Below, piece by piece: positions 17,747-26,044 of a stretch of DNA of 63,893 bases; the first letter of the stretch is position 1, and each line of letters starts with the position of its first letter. The position numbers and the translations under genes were made by a program. A model generated the notes under the pieces. The model was not told the DNA's origin. It saw only the letters and a program-made list of their open reading frames with translations, and did no database searches. Source of the DNA: DATAEK01 sp036258055 (lineage in GTDB: Bacteria > Acidobacteriota > Vicinamibacteria > Vicinamibacterales > 2-12-FULL-66-21); contig DATAEK010000091.1 in assembly GCA_036258055.1 (NCBI GenBank), forward strand, positions 1-63,893, given 5' to 3'.

Positions 17747-17923
17747 TCAGCCGTTCTGCGGCGCCTGAGCGCGCATCGCGGCCTTGCGGTCATATTCCTG
17801 CTGGGTTCGCAGGATGCTGCACCATTCCTTGTGCTCAGCGACCGGCATGCCGCATTCCACGCAGATATGCACCCGCTGGCGGGGTTGAGTCTTCTTCGAG
17901 AACAGTTTCTCCCAGAGAGTCAT
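17747..17923 (-). CDS. 58-residue Cys-rich protein, putative zinc knuckle
   Basis: The product is 58 residues and basic at its start (LWEKLFSKK), followed by HICVECGMP and HKEWC. The C-x2-C, H and C spacing could bind one zinc. The C-terminal third is a charged helix (RTQQEYDRKAAMRAQ). A GGAAGGG tract lies about 10 nt upstream. Codon use is GC-rich like the neighbours, and the sequence looks protein-like throughout, so I consider it a real gene despite its size. It converges on the AdiC-like gene. Function unknown; small single-zinc proteins often bind nucleic acid or a partner protein. Confidence 0.6.
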   Translation of the reverse strand: MTLWEKLFSKKTQPRQRVHICVECGMPVAEHKEWCSILRTQQEYDRKAAMRAQAPQNG

Positions 17924-18021
17924 TGGTCGCGCCCTTCCATCGAGGCCGGCCGGCGTTTTCGAGGCTCTGAGCTGGTCCGAGCGCGCGCCGGCGGCTGGAT
18001 TAAGGGTTTTGACGGGGCAAA

Positions 18022-18083
18022 CCCCGGGATGGTTCGCAAGTGTTCGCTTTCGGCCATTACGAACACTCGGACCAGTCCCGGGG
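18022..18083. other. Three-part nested inverted repeat between the small Cys-rich gene and the M48 gene
   Basis: CCCCGGGA (18022-18029) pairs with TCCCGGGG (18076-18083), TGGT (18030-18033) with ACCA (18071-18074), and AGTGTTCG (18039-18046) with CGAACACT (18060-18067). It lies just after the M48 stop codon and could be a terminator/processing hairpin or a structured leader of the downstream small gene. There is no T tract. Confidence 0.6.
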
Positions 18084-18097
18084 AGGATGCGGGCTGC

Positions 18098-19531
18098 CTA
18101 CCAGCTGGATCCGCTGTCGGTAATCTGCAGCGTCTGCCGGATGCGGTTGAAGGTATTGAAATAGGTCTGGGCCTCGTATTGTGGCGCCACACCAATCACG
18201 AAGAGGATGCTGCTGCCGTCGGCCAGCTGCACGGTCGAGACGTTGACGACCTCGCGCTCGCCGGTCACCTCGGACACGTTGGTGAGCGTGGTCGTGATGC
18301 CCTGACGGCCGCCGACGTTCGCGCGGGAGTAGCCGTTCTGACGCCGCAGTTCCGGGTTGTTCCTGGCAAAACTCTGCAGGAGCTGCTCTGTGCTCTGCTG
18401 CAGCGTTCCTCTATCCGCGCGCATCACCCCGATCTCGATGCCGTGCGTGAACGTCGATCCCCCGTTCTCCCCTTCGAAGTACCCGCCGTCGGGCGCAAAG
18501 GTCACCGTATTGCCACCGCCGACCTGTCGCCAGTTCGACGGCACGCTCACGCGCAGGAAATTGCCAGGCTGATAGGTGCGCCAGCTTCCTGATGGAGGCT
18601 GAACGTCGCCGCGGCGCACGTTGCCCGCGTCGGGATAACGCTGGCCTCGCTGCTGCGCGCGGGCGACCTGCTCGGACGTCGGCGCTGGAGACATGCTGGC
18701 CAGACGCGAGTGGACGCGGCCGATCTCTCCGGTCGCCGGCGACACACGCGCAACCTGGAGCGACTGCGCCTCACGGTTGATCGCTTCGTACCGGTTGCCC
18801 GGGTTCGGGTGGTCGCTCAGCCACTCTGGTCCGCGGCTGCCGCCCTGCTGCTCGATCGTGCGGAACATGTTGGCCATCTGGCGCGGATCGTATCCGGCGC
18901 GCGCCATGATCTGCGCGCCCATCAAATCCGCTTCGCTCTCGTACGCACGGCTGTACTTCATGAAGTACGTGCCGAGACCGAATTGCGACCCCTGTGCGAT
19001 GACGCTGCCTGTCCGTCCGCCAACGATCGCGCCGAGCACCTGCCCGGCCACCGCGCCAATCTGAAACTTCTGCCCTTGCGTTGCCTGGGCCGTCCCGTGC
19101 CGCAGAATCACGTGGCTCAACTCGTGCGCCATCACGCCGGCCACCTCGCCGTCGGTCTTGGCCGCCTCGAGCATGCCGCGGTTCAGGAACATCGGCCCGC
19201 CCGGCAGTGCAAATGCGTTGATCTCTTTCAGGTTCACGACTTCGAACGTGTAGCGGAACGCCGGCTGCTCGAGTTCCGACGGGATCGCCGAGACGAGCCG
19301 GTTGCCGATGTCTTCGACGAACTGCTGGGTCACTTCGTCGTTCAACCGCGGAAGCTGGCGTCGTACTTCGGAGGCGGCTTGACGACCGAGTTCGACGTCC
19401 TGCTCCGGCGAATAGCTGTTCTTGTGCGGTTCGATCCGTGTCTGAGCGGACGGCGAAAGTGTCATCGTCGTCACAAGCGCGGACGCAGCGAACCAGGTCA
19501 GCGAGTGGTGGCGTGGCAACAGTCGAGTCAT
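18098..19531 (-). CDS. Secreted M48-family zinc metalloprotease
   Basis: The 477-residue product has a signal peptide (about 8-30). An M48 peptidase domain spans about 45-245, with zinc motif HELSH (in MAHELSHVILRHGT, about 150) and downstream glutamate in ESEADLMGAQIM. It is related to BepA/LoiP-type periplasmic proteases that act on outer-membrane protein assembly. A C-terminal beta-rich extension (about 320-470) has no clear assignment. The ATG at 19531 is preferred because the signal peptide follows; in-frame ATGs at 19540 and 19636 are alternatives. Divergent from the CPBP gene, sharing a 199-nt intergenic region. Confidence 0.88.
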   Translation of the reverse strand: MTRLLPRHHSLTWFAASALVTTMTLSPSAQTRIEPHKNSYSPEQDVELGRQAASEVRRQLPRLNDEVTQQFVEDIGNRLVSAIPSELEQPAFRYTFEVVNLKEINAFALPGGPMFLNRGMLEAAKTDGEVAGVMAHELSHVILRHGTAQATQGQKFQIGAVAGQVLGAIVGGRTGSVIAQGSQFGLGTYFMKYSRAYESEADLMGAQIMARAGYDPRQMANMFRTIEQQGGSRGPEWLSDHPNPGNRYEAINREAQSLQVARVSPATGEIGRVHSRLASMSPAPTSEQVARAQQRGQRYPDAGNVRRGDVQPPSGSWRTYQPGNFLRVSVPSNWRQVGGGNTVTFAPDGGYFEGENGGSTFTHGIEIGVMRADRGTLQQSTEQLLQSFARNNPELRRQNGYSRANVGGRQGITTTLTNVSEVTGEREVVNVSTVQLADGSSILFVIGVAPQYEAQTYFNTFNRIRQTLQITDSGSSW

Positions 19532-19730
19532 GGCCCCCATTGGTGCAAGGAAAACGCCAGGATCACCGAGAACCGTTGGTGAGAATTCAGGCCTAAATCT
19601 GACGGTCCGTGACGGGCTGTCCTGGTTTAAGGACAAGTCAGGCAGTCTCCCGCCTCACTTGACATCTTTGGCTTCCACAGGGCACAACCATGCGGTCAAT
19701 CAACCTCGTGAAAACGCAAGGAGTGGCCTG

Positions 19731-22700
19731 GTGAAACGACCGGCGTTCTGGATCGCGCTCGCGGTGCTCGCCATCGTCGGGACGATCGTCGGCATTCGCT
19801 ATTTCCCGCAGGCGTTTTCCATCGTGGCTCTCGACATCACGATGGACCGCGATCGCGCGCTCGCCGAGGCGCGCGCCGCGATGGATCGTGAACGGCTCGG
19901 TCCCGACGGCTATCGCCAGGCCGCCTCGTTTGCGCTCGACGAGGAGACGCAAACCTTCGTCGAGCTCGAGGGCGGCGGCAAGGAGGCGTTCACGGCGATG
20001 CTGCGCGACGAGCTGTACTCCGCCTACACCTGGCGGGTGCGTCAGTTCAAGGAAGGCGAAGCGCACGAAACGCTCATCCGGTTCACGCCGGATGGCAAGC
20101 CGTACGGTTTCCTCGAGCGCCTCAAAGAAGACGCGCCAGGCGCGGCGCTGACGACCGACGATGCGCGGCGGATCGCCGAAGAGGGCGCGACGTCCAGGTG
20201 GCACGTCGATCTGCGACCCTTCTCGCTGGTCGAGCGCGGGCAGGAGCGCCGTCCGGGCGGACGGGTTGATCACACGTTCACCTACGAGCGCGCCGCGCCA
20301 ACGCTGAACGAAGGACGTTATCGCCTCCGCCTCGTGGTCTCGGGCGATCGCCTGACCGAAGTCACCTACTTCGTGAAGATCCCGGAAGCGTTCAGCCGCC
20401 GCTACGCGAGCATGCGATCGGCAAACGAGTTCATCGGCGTGATCTCGGTCGTCGGCATGGCGCTCCTCTACGTGGTCGGTGGAATCGGAATCGGCTCGTT
20501 CTTCATGCTGCGCGAGCGATGGGTCATCTGGCGCCAACCGATGATCTGGGGAGCCGTCGTGTCGTTCATGCAGGTGCTGGCCTCGATCAACGAGTTCCCG
20601 TTGTCGTGGATGACCTACGACACGGCGATCCCGCGTGCCACTTTCCTCGGGCAGCAGATCGCGACGCTTGCGGCGTCGTTCGTAGGCTTCGCGGTTTTCT
20701 TCGGGCTGTCGTTCATGGCGGCGGAGACGCTGACCCGGCGCGCGTTCGGATCGCATCCGCAGCTCTGGAAAGCCTGGGGACGTGGCCGGGCGAACTCGAC
20801 GGCCATTCTCGGGCGGACCGCGGCTGGATACCTGCTGGTGTCGATCTTCTTCGCCTACGACGTCGTGCTGTATCTGATCACCACTCGCGTGTTCGGATGG
20901 TGGTCGCCCGCCGAAGCACTGTTGCACCCTGACGTCCTCGCCACGTATGTGCCGTGGCTCTCCGCGATTGCCAACTCGTTCCAGGCAGGTTTCTGGGAAG
21001 AGTGTCTCTTCCGCGCCGTGCCGCTCGCGGGCGCCGCGCTCATCGGCGATCGGCTCGGCAACCGGCGTCTCTTCCTCGTTCTCGGGTTCATCGTCCAGGC
21101 GATCATCTTCGGCGCGGGTCATGCGCCGTATCCCAACCAACCGTCGTTTGCCCGGCCGGTCGAGCTGATCATCCCGTCAATTGGCTTCGGTCTTCTCTTC
21201 GTCTATCTGGGCCTCGTGCCCGGCATCGTTCTTCATTTCACATTCGACGTCGTCTGGTTCGCGTTGCCGATCTTCATGGCACACGCGCCGGGGATCTGGT
21301 TCCAGCGCGCGATGGTCGTTGCGATGACACTCGTGCCGCTGTGGGTCGTGCTCTGGCGTCGGGCGCAGGAAGGGCGTTGGGTCGAGCTGTCGCCTGCCGA
21401 CCGCAACGCGGCGTGGACGCCGCCGCCGCCCGCAGTCGAGAGACCTGCCGCACCGGCGATCCAGGCCGGCCACGTGATTTCGGCGCAGACGAGGACCGTC
21501 TGGTACGCGCTTGCGGCCGTCAGCCTCGCAGTCTGTGCCTACGCCGCGCTTCAGCGATCGGATACACCGCGACTCCCGATCAGCAGCACGCAGGCGGCCG
21601 ACGTGGCGCGAAAGGCACTCGGGAATCGCGGGTTCAACGTCCAGCCGCCGTGGCGCGTGATGCCGGTGCCGGAGGACGGAAGCGCAATCGAGCACGAGTT
21701 CGTCGCTGAGACGGCAGGAAACGAGCGGCGGAAGTCGCTCCTTGGTCTGTATCTGCCGAAGCCGCGTTGGCGCGTGCGGGTCGCGGAATTCGAAGGGGAC
21801 GTTGCGGCTCGGGCGGAGGAGTGGATCGTGTACGTGTCGGACACCGGCGAGGCGCGCAACATCGTACACACGCTGCCGGAAGATCGGCCTGGCGCATCGC
21901 TCGACGAGGATGCCGCGCGGCGGATCGCTCAGCACGCACTGCTCGAGCGAACGGGCCTCGATGTCTCCCACGGGGACGCGAGGGAGGTACTCGCACGGCC
22001 GTCGAAGCAGAAGGCACGCACCGACTGGCTCTTCAACTTCGTCGATACGAAGATTCGGGCCCTTCCGCAGGGAGAGCCTCGCATCGCGGTCGAAGTGTCG
22101 GGAGATGAGGTCACGTCCATCGGCCGTTTCATCCACATGCCCGAAGACTGGGAACGCCGACAGCGCGCGACCGCCACGCGAGGTTTGATCCTGCGCATCC
22201 TGAACGGAATCGTTTTCGCCGGGCTGCTCGCGTCAGCGGGGGTTCTGGGCGTCATCGCCTGGAGCCGCCGACGATACGCGCCGTGGCTGTTCCTGGCTGG
22301 CGCCGGCCTGATGCTGCTGGCGTCGTTCATCAACGCCGTGAACGGCTCGCCGATGGTTCTGGCACAGCTACCCACCGCGCAACCGCTGCAGCTGCAACTG
22401 CTGATTCTCGCCGGCGTGGGGCTCGTGGGTTTGACGGTCGTGTCCACCTTCGTCGGCCTGACGCTTGGATCGATTCCTCATCAGCTCGCGCCGGGCGGAC
22501 GCTTGACCGATCAGGAGGCCGCGCGCCTGGGCGTGGCCGCCGGCTTCGTCGGCGCGGCGATCGCCGCAGCAGCGGCATGGCTGCGGATCCCTGTGTGGGC
22601 CCGGACGGCCGACGTCACGTCGCTTGGAACCATGTTCCCCTTCGTGGCTGTCGCGCTCGAACCGGTCGCTGCCTACCTCACGCGGCTCGCGGTCATCATC

Positions 22701-23120
22701 GCGACGCTGACGGCGGTCCACCGCTTCACGTATGGCTGGAGCCGCCGGCGCGTCCTGGCCGCGCTTCTGATCTTGATCGTCGGGTTTCTGGGTGGCGGAC
22801 AGCCAGTCGGCTCTCAGATCGCGCCGTGGCTGGCGGCCGGTGCAGTGACGGCTCTCGGACTGCTCGGTATGTATGTCCTGCTTCTACGTGCGGACCTGAC
22901 AATGGTGCCGCTGACCCTTGGCACCATGTCGGCGATCTCGGCTCTGATCAGAGGATTCTCGCAGCCATCATCGTTCGCGCTGCCGGCTTCGATCCTCGCA
23001 GCCATCGTCGTGATGCTGCTCGCGTGGTGGTGGTTCCGGGCGCTTCGGCGGGGCGTACTGCGCGCGGACGCCGCTGTCCGAGCAACCGATCTACCCCACG
23101 CTGCTCCGGTCAGCGGCTGA
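19731..23120 (+). CDS. Large membrane protease-like protein, CPBP family, internally duplicated
   Basis: The 1129-residue product begins with an N-terminal helix and an extracytoplasmic module (about 35-225). A multi-helix CPBP (CAAX protease/bacteriocin-processing) domain follows, with intact motifs EECLFR (about 423-428), GAGHAP (His about 464) and HFTFD (His about 501). A second extracytoplasmic module (about 600-800) mirrors the first (WRVR block, a GA-x-L-x-x-DDARRIA-like stretch, F-x-x-MPE before the membrane). A second helical block lacks the catalytic motifs. The GTG start at 19731 has AAGGAG 9 nt upstream. Substrate unknown. The 3' end overlaps the convergent esterase gene by 11 nt. 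Confidence 0.85.
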   Translation: MKRPAFWIALAVLAIVGTIVGIRYFPQAFSIVALDITMDRDRALAEARAAMDRERLGPDGYRQAASFALDEETQTFVELEGGGKEAFTAMLRDELYSAYTWRVRQFKEGEAHETLIRFTPDGKPYGFLERLKEDAPGAALTTDDARRIAEEGATSRWHVDLRPFSLVERGQERRPGGRVDHTFTYERAAPTLNEGRYRLRLVVSGDRLTEVTYFVKIPEAFSRRYASMRSANEFIGVISVVGMALLYVVGGIGIGSFFMLRERWVIWRQPMIWGAVVSFMQVLASINEFPLSWMTYDTAIPRATFLGQQIATLAASFVGFAVFFGLSFMAAETLTRRAFGSHPQLWKAWGRGRANSTAILGRTAAGYLLVSIFFAYDVVLYLITTRVFGWWSPAEALLHPDVLATYVPWLSAIANSFQAGFWEECLFRAVPLAGAALIGDRLGNRRLFLVLGFIVQAIIFGAGHAPYPNQPSFARPVELIIPSIGFGLLFVYLGLVPGIVLHFTFDVVWFALPIFMAHAPGIWFQRAMVVAMTLVPLWVVLWRRAQEGRWVELSPADRNAAWTPPPPAVERPAAPAIQAGHVISAQTRTVWYALAAVSLAVCAYAALQRSDTPRLPISSTQAADVARKALGNRGFNVQPPWRVMPVPEDGSAIEHEFVAETAGNERRKSLLGLYLPKPRWRVRVAEFEGDVAARAEEWIVYVSDTGEARNIVHTLPEDRPGASLDEDAARRIAQHALLERTGLDVSHGDAREVLARPSKQKARTDWLFNFVDTKIRALPQGEPRIAVEVSGDEVTSIGRFIHMPEDWERRQRATATRGLILRILNGIVFAGLLASAGVLGVIAWSRRRYAPWLFLAGAGLMLLASFINAVNGSPMVLAQLPTAQPLQLQLLILAGVGLVGLTVVSTFVGLTLGSIPHQLAPGGRLTDQEAARLGVAAGFVGAAIAAAAAWLRIPVWARTADVTSLGTMFPFVAVALEPVAAYLTRLAVIIATLTAVHRFTYGWSRRRVLAALLILIVGFLGGGQPVGSQIAPWLAAGAVTALGLLGMYVLLLRADLTMVPLTLGTMSAISALIRGFSQPSSFALPASILAAIVVMLLAWWWFRALRRGVLRADAAVRATDLPHAAPVSG

Positions 23121-23856
23121 ATCGATACGGCTGGTAGATCGGCGCCCCCTTCAGCCGTTGCGACTTGAGGAAGTCCCACGCCTGGCGCGTGACCTCCTCA
23201 CCTTTCTCGGCGTAGGAGTGCGTGTGTCCTTTGATTTCGGTCAAGTGAAAGGTGAAGTGCGCGGCGCGAAACGCGTCGGCCGTGTCGCGTACGGCCAGGA
23301 GCGGGACGATGTGATCGCTCGTGCCGATCCAGATCGCGACGGGAATCGGCCGCCGCGCCTTCTCGATTGCGGGATAGAACCCCGGGACGAGCGCGCCGGC
23401 GTGAGCTGCCACGGCCGCGAAGTATTCCGATTCGAGGAGCGCGACCTGGAGCACGTGATGCCCGCCACCTGAGTGGCCGAACAGATACACGCGTTGCGCA
23501 TCGATTGGGTACTTGGCCCTGGCGTGCTCTACGACGTCCCGGGTAAAGTCAGGTGAGTCTTCGGGAATGCGCCATGCCCCCAGGGCGAAGGCCGTCGGTC
23601 CGATCAGGATGACGCCGTCAGTGCGCGCGATCACCTTCCAGAAATTCATCAACGAATCGACGGGACTTCCCGATCCATTGAACAACACGACGGCCGGTGC
23701 AGGCTCGGCGCGTCCCGCACCTTCAGGAACGAAGATCCGGTAGCTCCTCGTCTGCCCATCGACGATCAGCGTCTCTTTGATGTCCCGTTCGCCACCGGCG
23801 GATTGAGGCAGCTGGCTGAGGATCAGTCCGATGACGATCCAGGGGACGGTTTTCAC
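23110..23856 (-). CDS. Secreted PHB-depolymerase-like esterase
   Basis: The 248-residue product has a signal peptide (about 1-22) and an alpha/beta-hydrolase fold of the LpqC/feruloyl-esterase/PHB-depolymerase type. It shows nucleophile GHSGGGHH (Ser about 128), Asp in GTSDHIVP, and His in KGHTHSY. The substrate is unknown. The GTG start at 23856 is preceded by TAAACT with exactly 6 nt between, so the mRNA is probably leaderless. The 3' end overlaps the CPBP gene by 11 nt on the opposite strand. Confidence 0.82.
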   Translation of the reverse strand: MKTVPWIVIGLILSQLPQSAGGERDIKETLIVDGQTRSYRIFVPEGAGRAEPAPAVVLFNGSGSPVDSLMNFWKVIARTDGVILIGPTAFALGAWRIPEDSPDFTRDVVEHARAKYPIDAQRVYLFGHSGGGHHVLQVALLESEYFAAVAAHAGALVPGFYPAIEKARRPIPVAIWIGTSDHIVPLLAVRDTADAFRAAHFTFHLTEIKGHTHSYAEKGEEVTRQAWDFLKSQRLKGAPIYQPYRFSR

Positions 23857-23862
23857 GGGTCG

Positions 23863-23868
23863 AGTTTA
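23863..23868 (-). promoter_or_regulatory. -10 hexamer for a leaderless start at 23856
   Basis: TAAACT on the minus strand, then CGACCC, then the GTG codon. The 6-nt spacing puts the transcript start at the start codon. No clear -35. Confidence 0.5.
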
Positions 23869-23920
23869 CATGGTCGGGTTCAAGAGGATCGAACAGGAGG
23901 GCAGGAGATCAGGCGTCCAT

Positions 23921-24018
23921 GGCAAATGGCAAATGGCAAATGGTGACGGAGATGGTAACGGGAAAGGACAGGCTTCGGCCTTCACCATTTACCCTTTACC
24001 ATTTGCCATTTACCATCA
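23921..24018. repeat. 7-bp-period array in inverted arrangement (units GGCAAAT and ACCATTT)
   Basis: Three GGCAAAT units (23921-23941) are followed about 40 nt later by five 7-bp units: ACCATTT, ACCCTTT, ACCATTT, GCCATTT, ACCATCA (23984-24018). The second set is the reverse complement of the first, so the whole can fold as a long imperfect hairpin. The gap 23857-24043 contains no gene. Confidence 0.8.
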
Positions 24019-24052
24019 ATGAAACGGTCGCGAAGCGACCGTTTCATTGATG
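24014..24052 (-). terminator. 18-bp perfect hairpin with GAA loop at the end of the outer-membrane-protein gene
   Basis: CATCAATGAAACGGTCGC (24014-24031) and GCGACCGTTTCATTGATG (24035-24052) enclose a 3-nt loop, giving the extra-stable GCGAAGC turn. The hairpin contains the stop codon of the gene at 24044. There is no T tract, so it may end or protect the mRNA rather than act as a classical terminator. It merges with the 7-bp array on its outer side. Confidence 0.65.
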
Positions 24053-24913
24053 CTGCCATGCGACGAAGCTCACGGACACGCCGCTGGTGAAGAACAGCGA
24101 CGCGCTGTTGGCGTCGGCACGCGAGATGGTGCGGCCGACCGTTCCGAACACCGACAACGCGGGGGTGATGGCTGCCGTGGCGCCGACGGTGACGTCGGTG
24201 CGGGTCGGGCTCAGGCCGAGCGCTTCGCTCAACGCATCGTCTTCGAGCGAATGCGACCGGCTGATCGTGCCCGTCACCCACGCGCGGTCCGTCAGCGCCG
24301 CTTCGACCGCCCCGGACGCAAAGACGGCTCCCCTGGAGAAGTACCCAACGGTCCCGAACGCCCGCCAGCCGGTGCGTTGAATCTCGACCGTGCCCGGAAT
24401 CGCCCACCCGACACGCGACGTGTCGGGCCGCGGCGCATAGCTGAGCACCTCGATAAGTGGCACCACGGCGAATCCGACTCCATGCGCCGACGGATCGCGC
24501 AGCTGGATCTTCGTGGTGAGGTACATGTCGCCGAAACCCCGGGCGACCGCACCGCCAGGCACACCGGCGTGGTAGAAGGGCACGCTGAACCCGAACTGCA
24601 CCCGAGGCGAGAGGCCGACGCTCCAGTCGAGCGACGGCAGATCGAACTCGCGGTAGTCCGGCGTCTTCCAGTAGCCGAACCCAAAGGTGACGACCCCCTG
24701 CCCCTCGCCGATCATCGACGCGTCGTCGAGCCAGGATCCGAAGTTGCGCACGCCCGTGCCTGCCGGCACGAGCGTGGAAGATCCAGCCGCCGACGGCCCG
24801 CTTGGCGTCGATGACTGGTGGCCATGCGCGTGGCTCTTGCCCTGCGCCGCCGCCGGCGTGGCGGCGGCGAGGACGCACACGATTCCGCAGCAAACGAAGC
24901 GCACTACAAACAC
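24044..24913 (-). CDS. Secreted, outer-membrane beta-barrel-like protein
   Basis: The 289-residue product has a signal peptide ending in AAAQG at about 25. After a His/Ser linker comes a series of amphipathic beta strands (for example GVVTFGFGYWKTPDY, RVQFGFSVPFYHAG, WVTGTISRSHS), ending in the aromatic strand VSVSFVAWQHQ. This is typical of small outer-membrane barrels used as porins or lipid/aromatic transporters. No family name is assigned. AGGAG lies 8 nt before the GTG start. It follows the Thr/His-rich gene after 11 nt and is co-transcribed with it. Confidence 0.68.
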   Translation of the reverse strand: MFVVRFVCCGIVCVLAAATPAAAQGKSHAHGHQSSTPSGPSAAGSSTLVPAGTGVRNFGSWLDDASMIGEGQGVVTFGFGYWKTPDYREFDLPSLDWSVGLSPRVQFGFSVPFYHAGVPGGAVARGFGDMYLTTKIQLRDPSAHGVGFAVVPLIEVLSYAPRPDTSRVGWAIPGTVEIQRTGWRAFGTVGYFSRGAVFASGAVEAALTDRAWVTGTISRSHSLEDDALSEALGLSPTRTDVTVGATAAITPALSVFGTVGRTISRADANSASLFFTSGVSVSFVAWQHQ

Positions 24914-24924
24914 GTTCGTTACTC

Positions 24925-25776
24925 CTACGATCCGCTCGTGGTCTTCTTCGATTTCTTCGTCGTCGGCGCGGTAGTGGTCGTGCTCGTCGAACTCGTCGTC
25001 GTGACGGTCGCCTGAATCAGCACGTCCGCGTCGTGCTCGGCGCGCCCGGCTTCGACGCTGCTGTTCGCCGTCGGCTTCAACGCCTGAATGGACTGCCCGA
25101 GGCTCATGCCGTCATCCACCATGCGCGTCTTCAACTGTGCGAACGGAATGCCCAGGTTGTTGGAGACGTTGACCGCGGCCACGAACTGTCCAAGGTTGCG
25201 GAACCCCGACGATGCGGTCATCAGGTCCGTGCCGGCGGGCAGTCTCCCTTGCAGCTTGCTGGCGAGATTGGTGTTCTTCTGGAGCTTCTGCTGAACCGGC
25301 GTCAACGTCACCGCGGTTCCCGTGCCCGTCCCCGACGTAGTCGTGCTCGTCGATCCCGACGCACCCGTCGTCGTGCTCGTCGTGGAGTTCTTCGCCGTCG
25401 CCCCGTGGTTGGTGCTCTTCGAGCTTTTTGCGGACGTCGTGCTCTTCGCCGTCGGCGCCTTCGTCGTCTTGGTCTTCGGCGTCGCCGGGCCGTGTCCACC
25501 GTGGCTGGCCTGCGTCGTCGGTGATGTCGAAGCATGAGGCGAGCCATGCGTCGTGGTGTGGGTGCTGGACCCGTGCGTCGTTGTCCCGTGCGTCGTGTTG
25601 GCGTGTGACGTGCCGCTGTGTGGAGCCGGCGCGTGGCTGGTCGACGTCGGCTGCGGATGTGCGGTCGTGGGGTGTGTTTGCGGTTTGGGTGTTCCAGTGT
25701 GTCCGTGCTGACCCGCCAGAACCGGCTGGCCCGACAGGACCACCGCCGCCGCGTACACGATCACCGTGCGGTGCAT
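24925..25776 (-). CDS. Secreted Thr/Ser/His-rich protein
   Basis: The 283-residue product has a signal peptide (about 1-22). A low-complexity Thr/Ser/His/Pro tract follows (about 25-155, many THG and TTT runs), then a compact helical segment (about 160-250; KLQGRLPAGTDLMTAS, FRNLGQFVAAVNVS) and a Thr/Lys-rich tail. The helical segment looks conserved, but I cannot name it. The disordered tract could be glycosylated or bind metal through its histidines (inference). The start at 25776 has GGAGGAG 4 nt upstream, which rules out the upstream frame from 25851. First gene of a two-gene operon. Confidence 0.72.
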   Translation of the reverse strand: MHRTVIVYAAAVVLSGQPVLAGQHGHTGTPKPQTHPTTAHPQPTSTSHAPAPHSGTSHANTTHGTTTHGSSTHTTTHGSPHASTSPTTQASHGGHGPATPKTKTTKAPTAKSTTSAKSSKSTNHGATAKNSTTSTTTGASGSTSTTTSGTGTGTAVTLTPVQQKLQKNTNLASKLQGRLPAGTDLMTASSGFRNLGQFVAAVNVSNNLGIPFAQLKTRMVDDGMSLGQSIQALKPTANSSVEAGRAEHDADVLIQATVTTTSSTSTTTTAPTTKKSKKTTSGS

Positions 25777-25970
25777 GACTCCTCCTCCGGGATCGCAGGC
25801 TCCCGCAGGTCTCCGTATCGCAAGAGCCGTTCCCGGCTCAGATCCGATCACGATTGCGTAAAGCTCAGAGGGAAAGGGCGTTGCGGGCGCTTTCGAGGAA
25901 GGACGTCCACGCTGTACTTACCGGGTTGCCAGATTGTTGACATTTCTGCATTCGGCCGCGTACCGAACAC

Positions 25971-26026
25971 AAGCTGATCCCGCAAGCTGATCCAATATTG
26001 ACAAAGCCTCAGCCCGACCAGAGAAT
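25971..26026 (+). promoter_or_regulatory. Sigma70-like promoter with upstream direct repeats for the patatin-like gene
   Basis: TTGACA (25998-26003), a 17-nt spacer and GAGAAT (26021-26026) lie 18 nt before the ATG at 26045. Just upstream AAGCTGATCC occurs twice (from about 25971 and 25984), 13 bp apart, suggesting an operator. A second TTGACA at 25937 has no clear partner. Confidence 0.5.
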
Positions 26027-26044
26027 TCGGCTCTTCCCTCCAAG

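Noticed and set aside
17920..18057. 45-codon minus-strand frame overlapping the small Cys-rich gene start by 4 nt
   Set aside because: Pro/Arg/Ser-rich and inside the inverted repeat; no SD. The overlap alone is not enough to call it a gene.
17726..18592. Long plus-strand open frame (288 codons) opposite the M48 and small Cys-rich genes
   Set aside because: The M48 frame on the other strand has clear protease motifs. This frame has no recognisable domain and the composition of an antisense frame in GC-rich DNA.
19659..19664. TTGACA as a -35 for the CPBP gene
   Set aside because: No acceptable -10 lies 16-18 nt downstream.
23921..24018. Possible CRISPR-like array
   Set aside because: Units are 7 bp with no spacers, and no cas genes are present.
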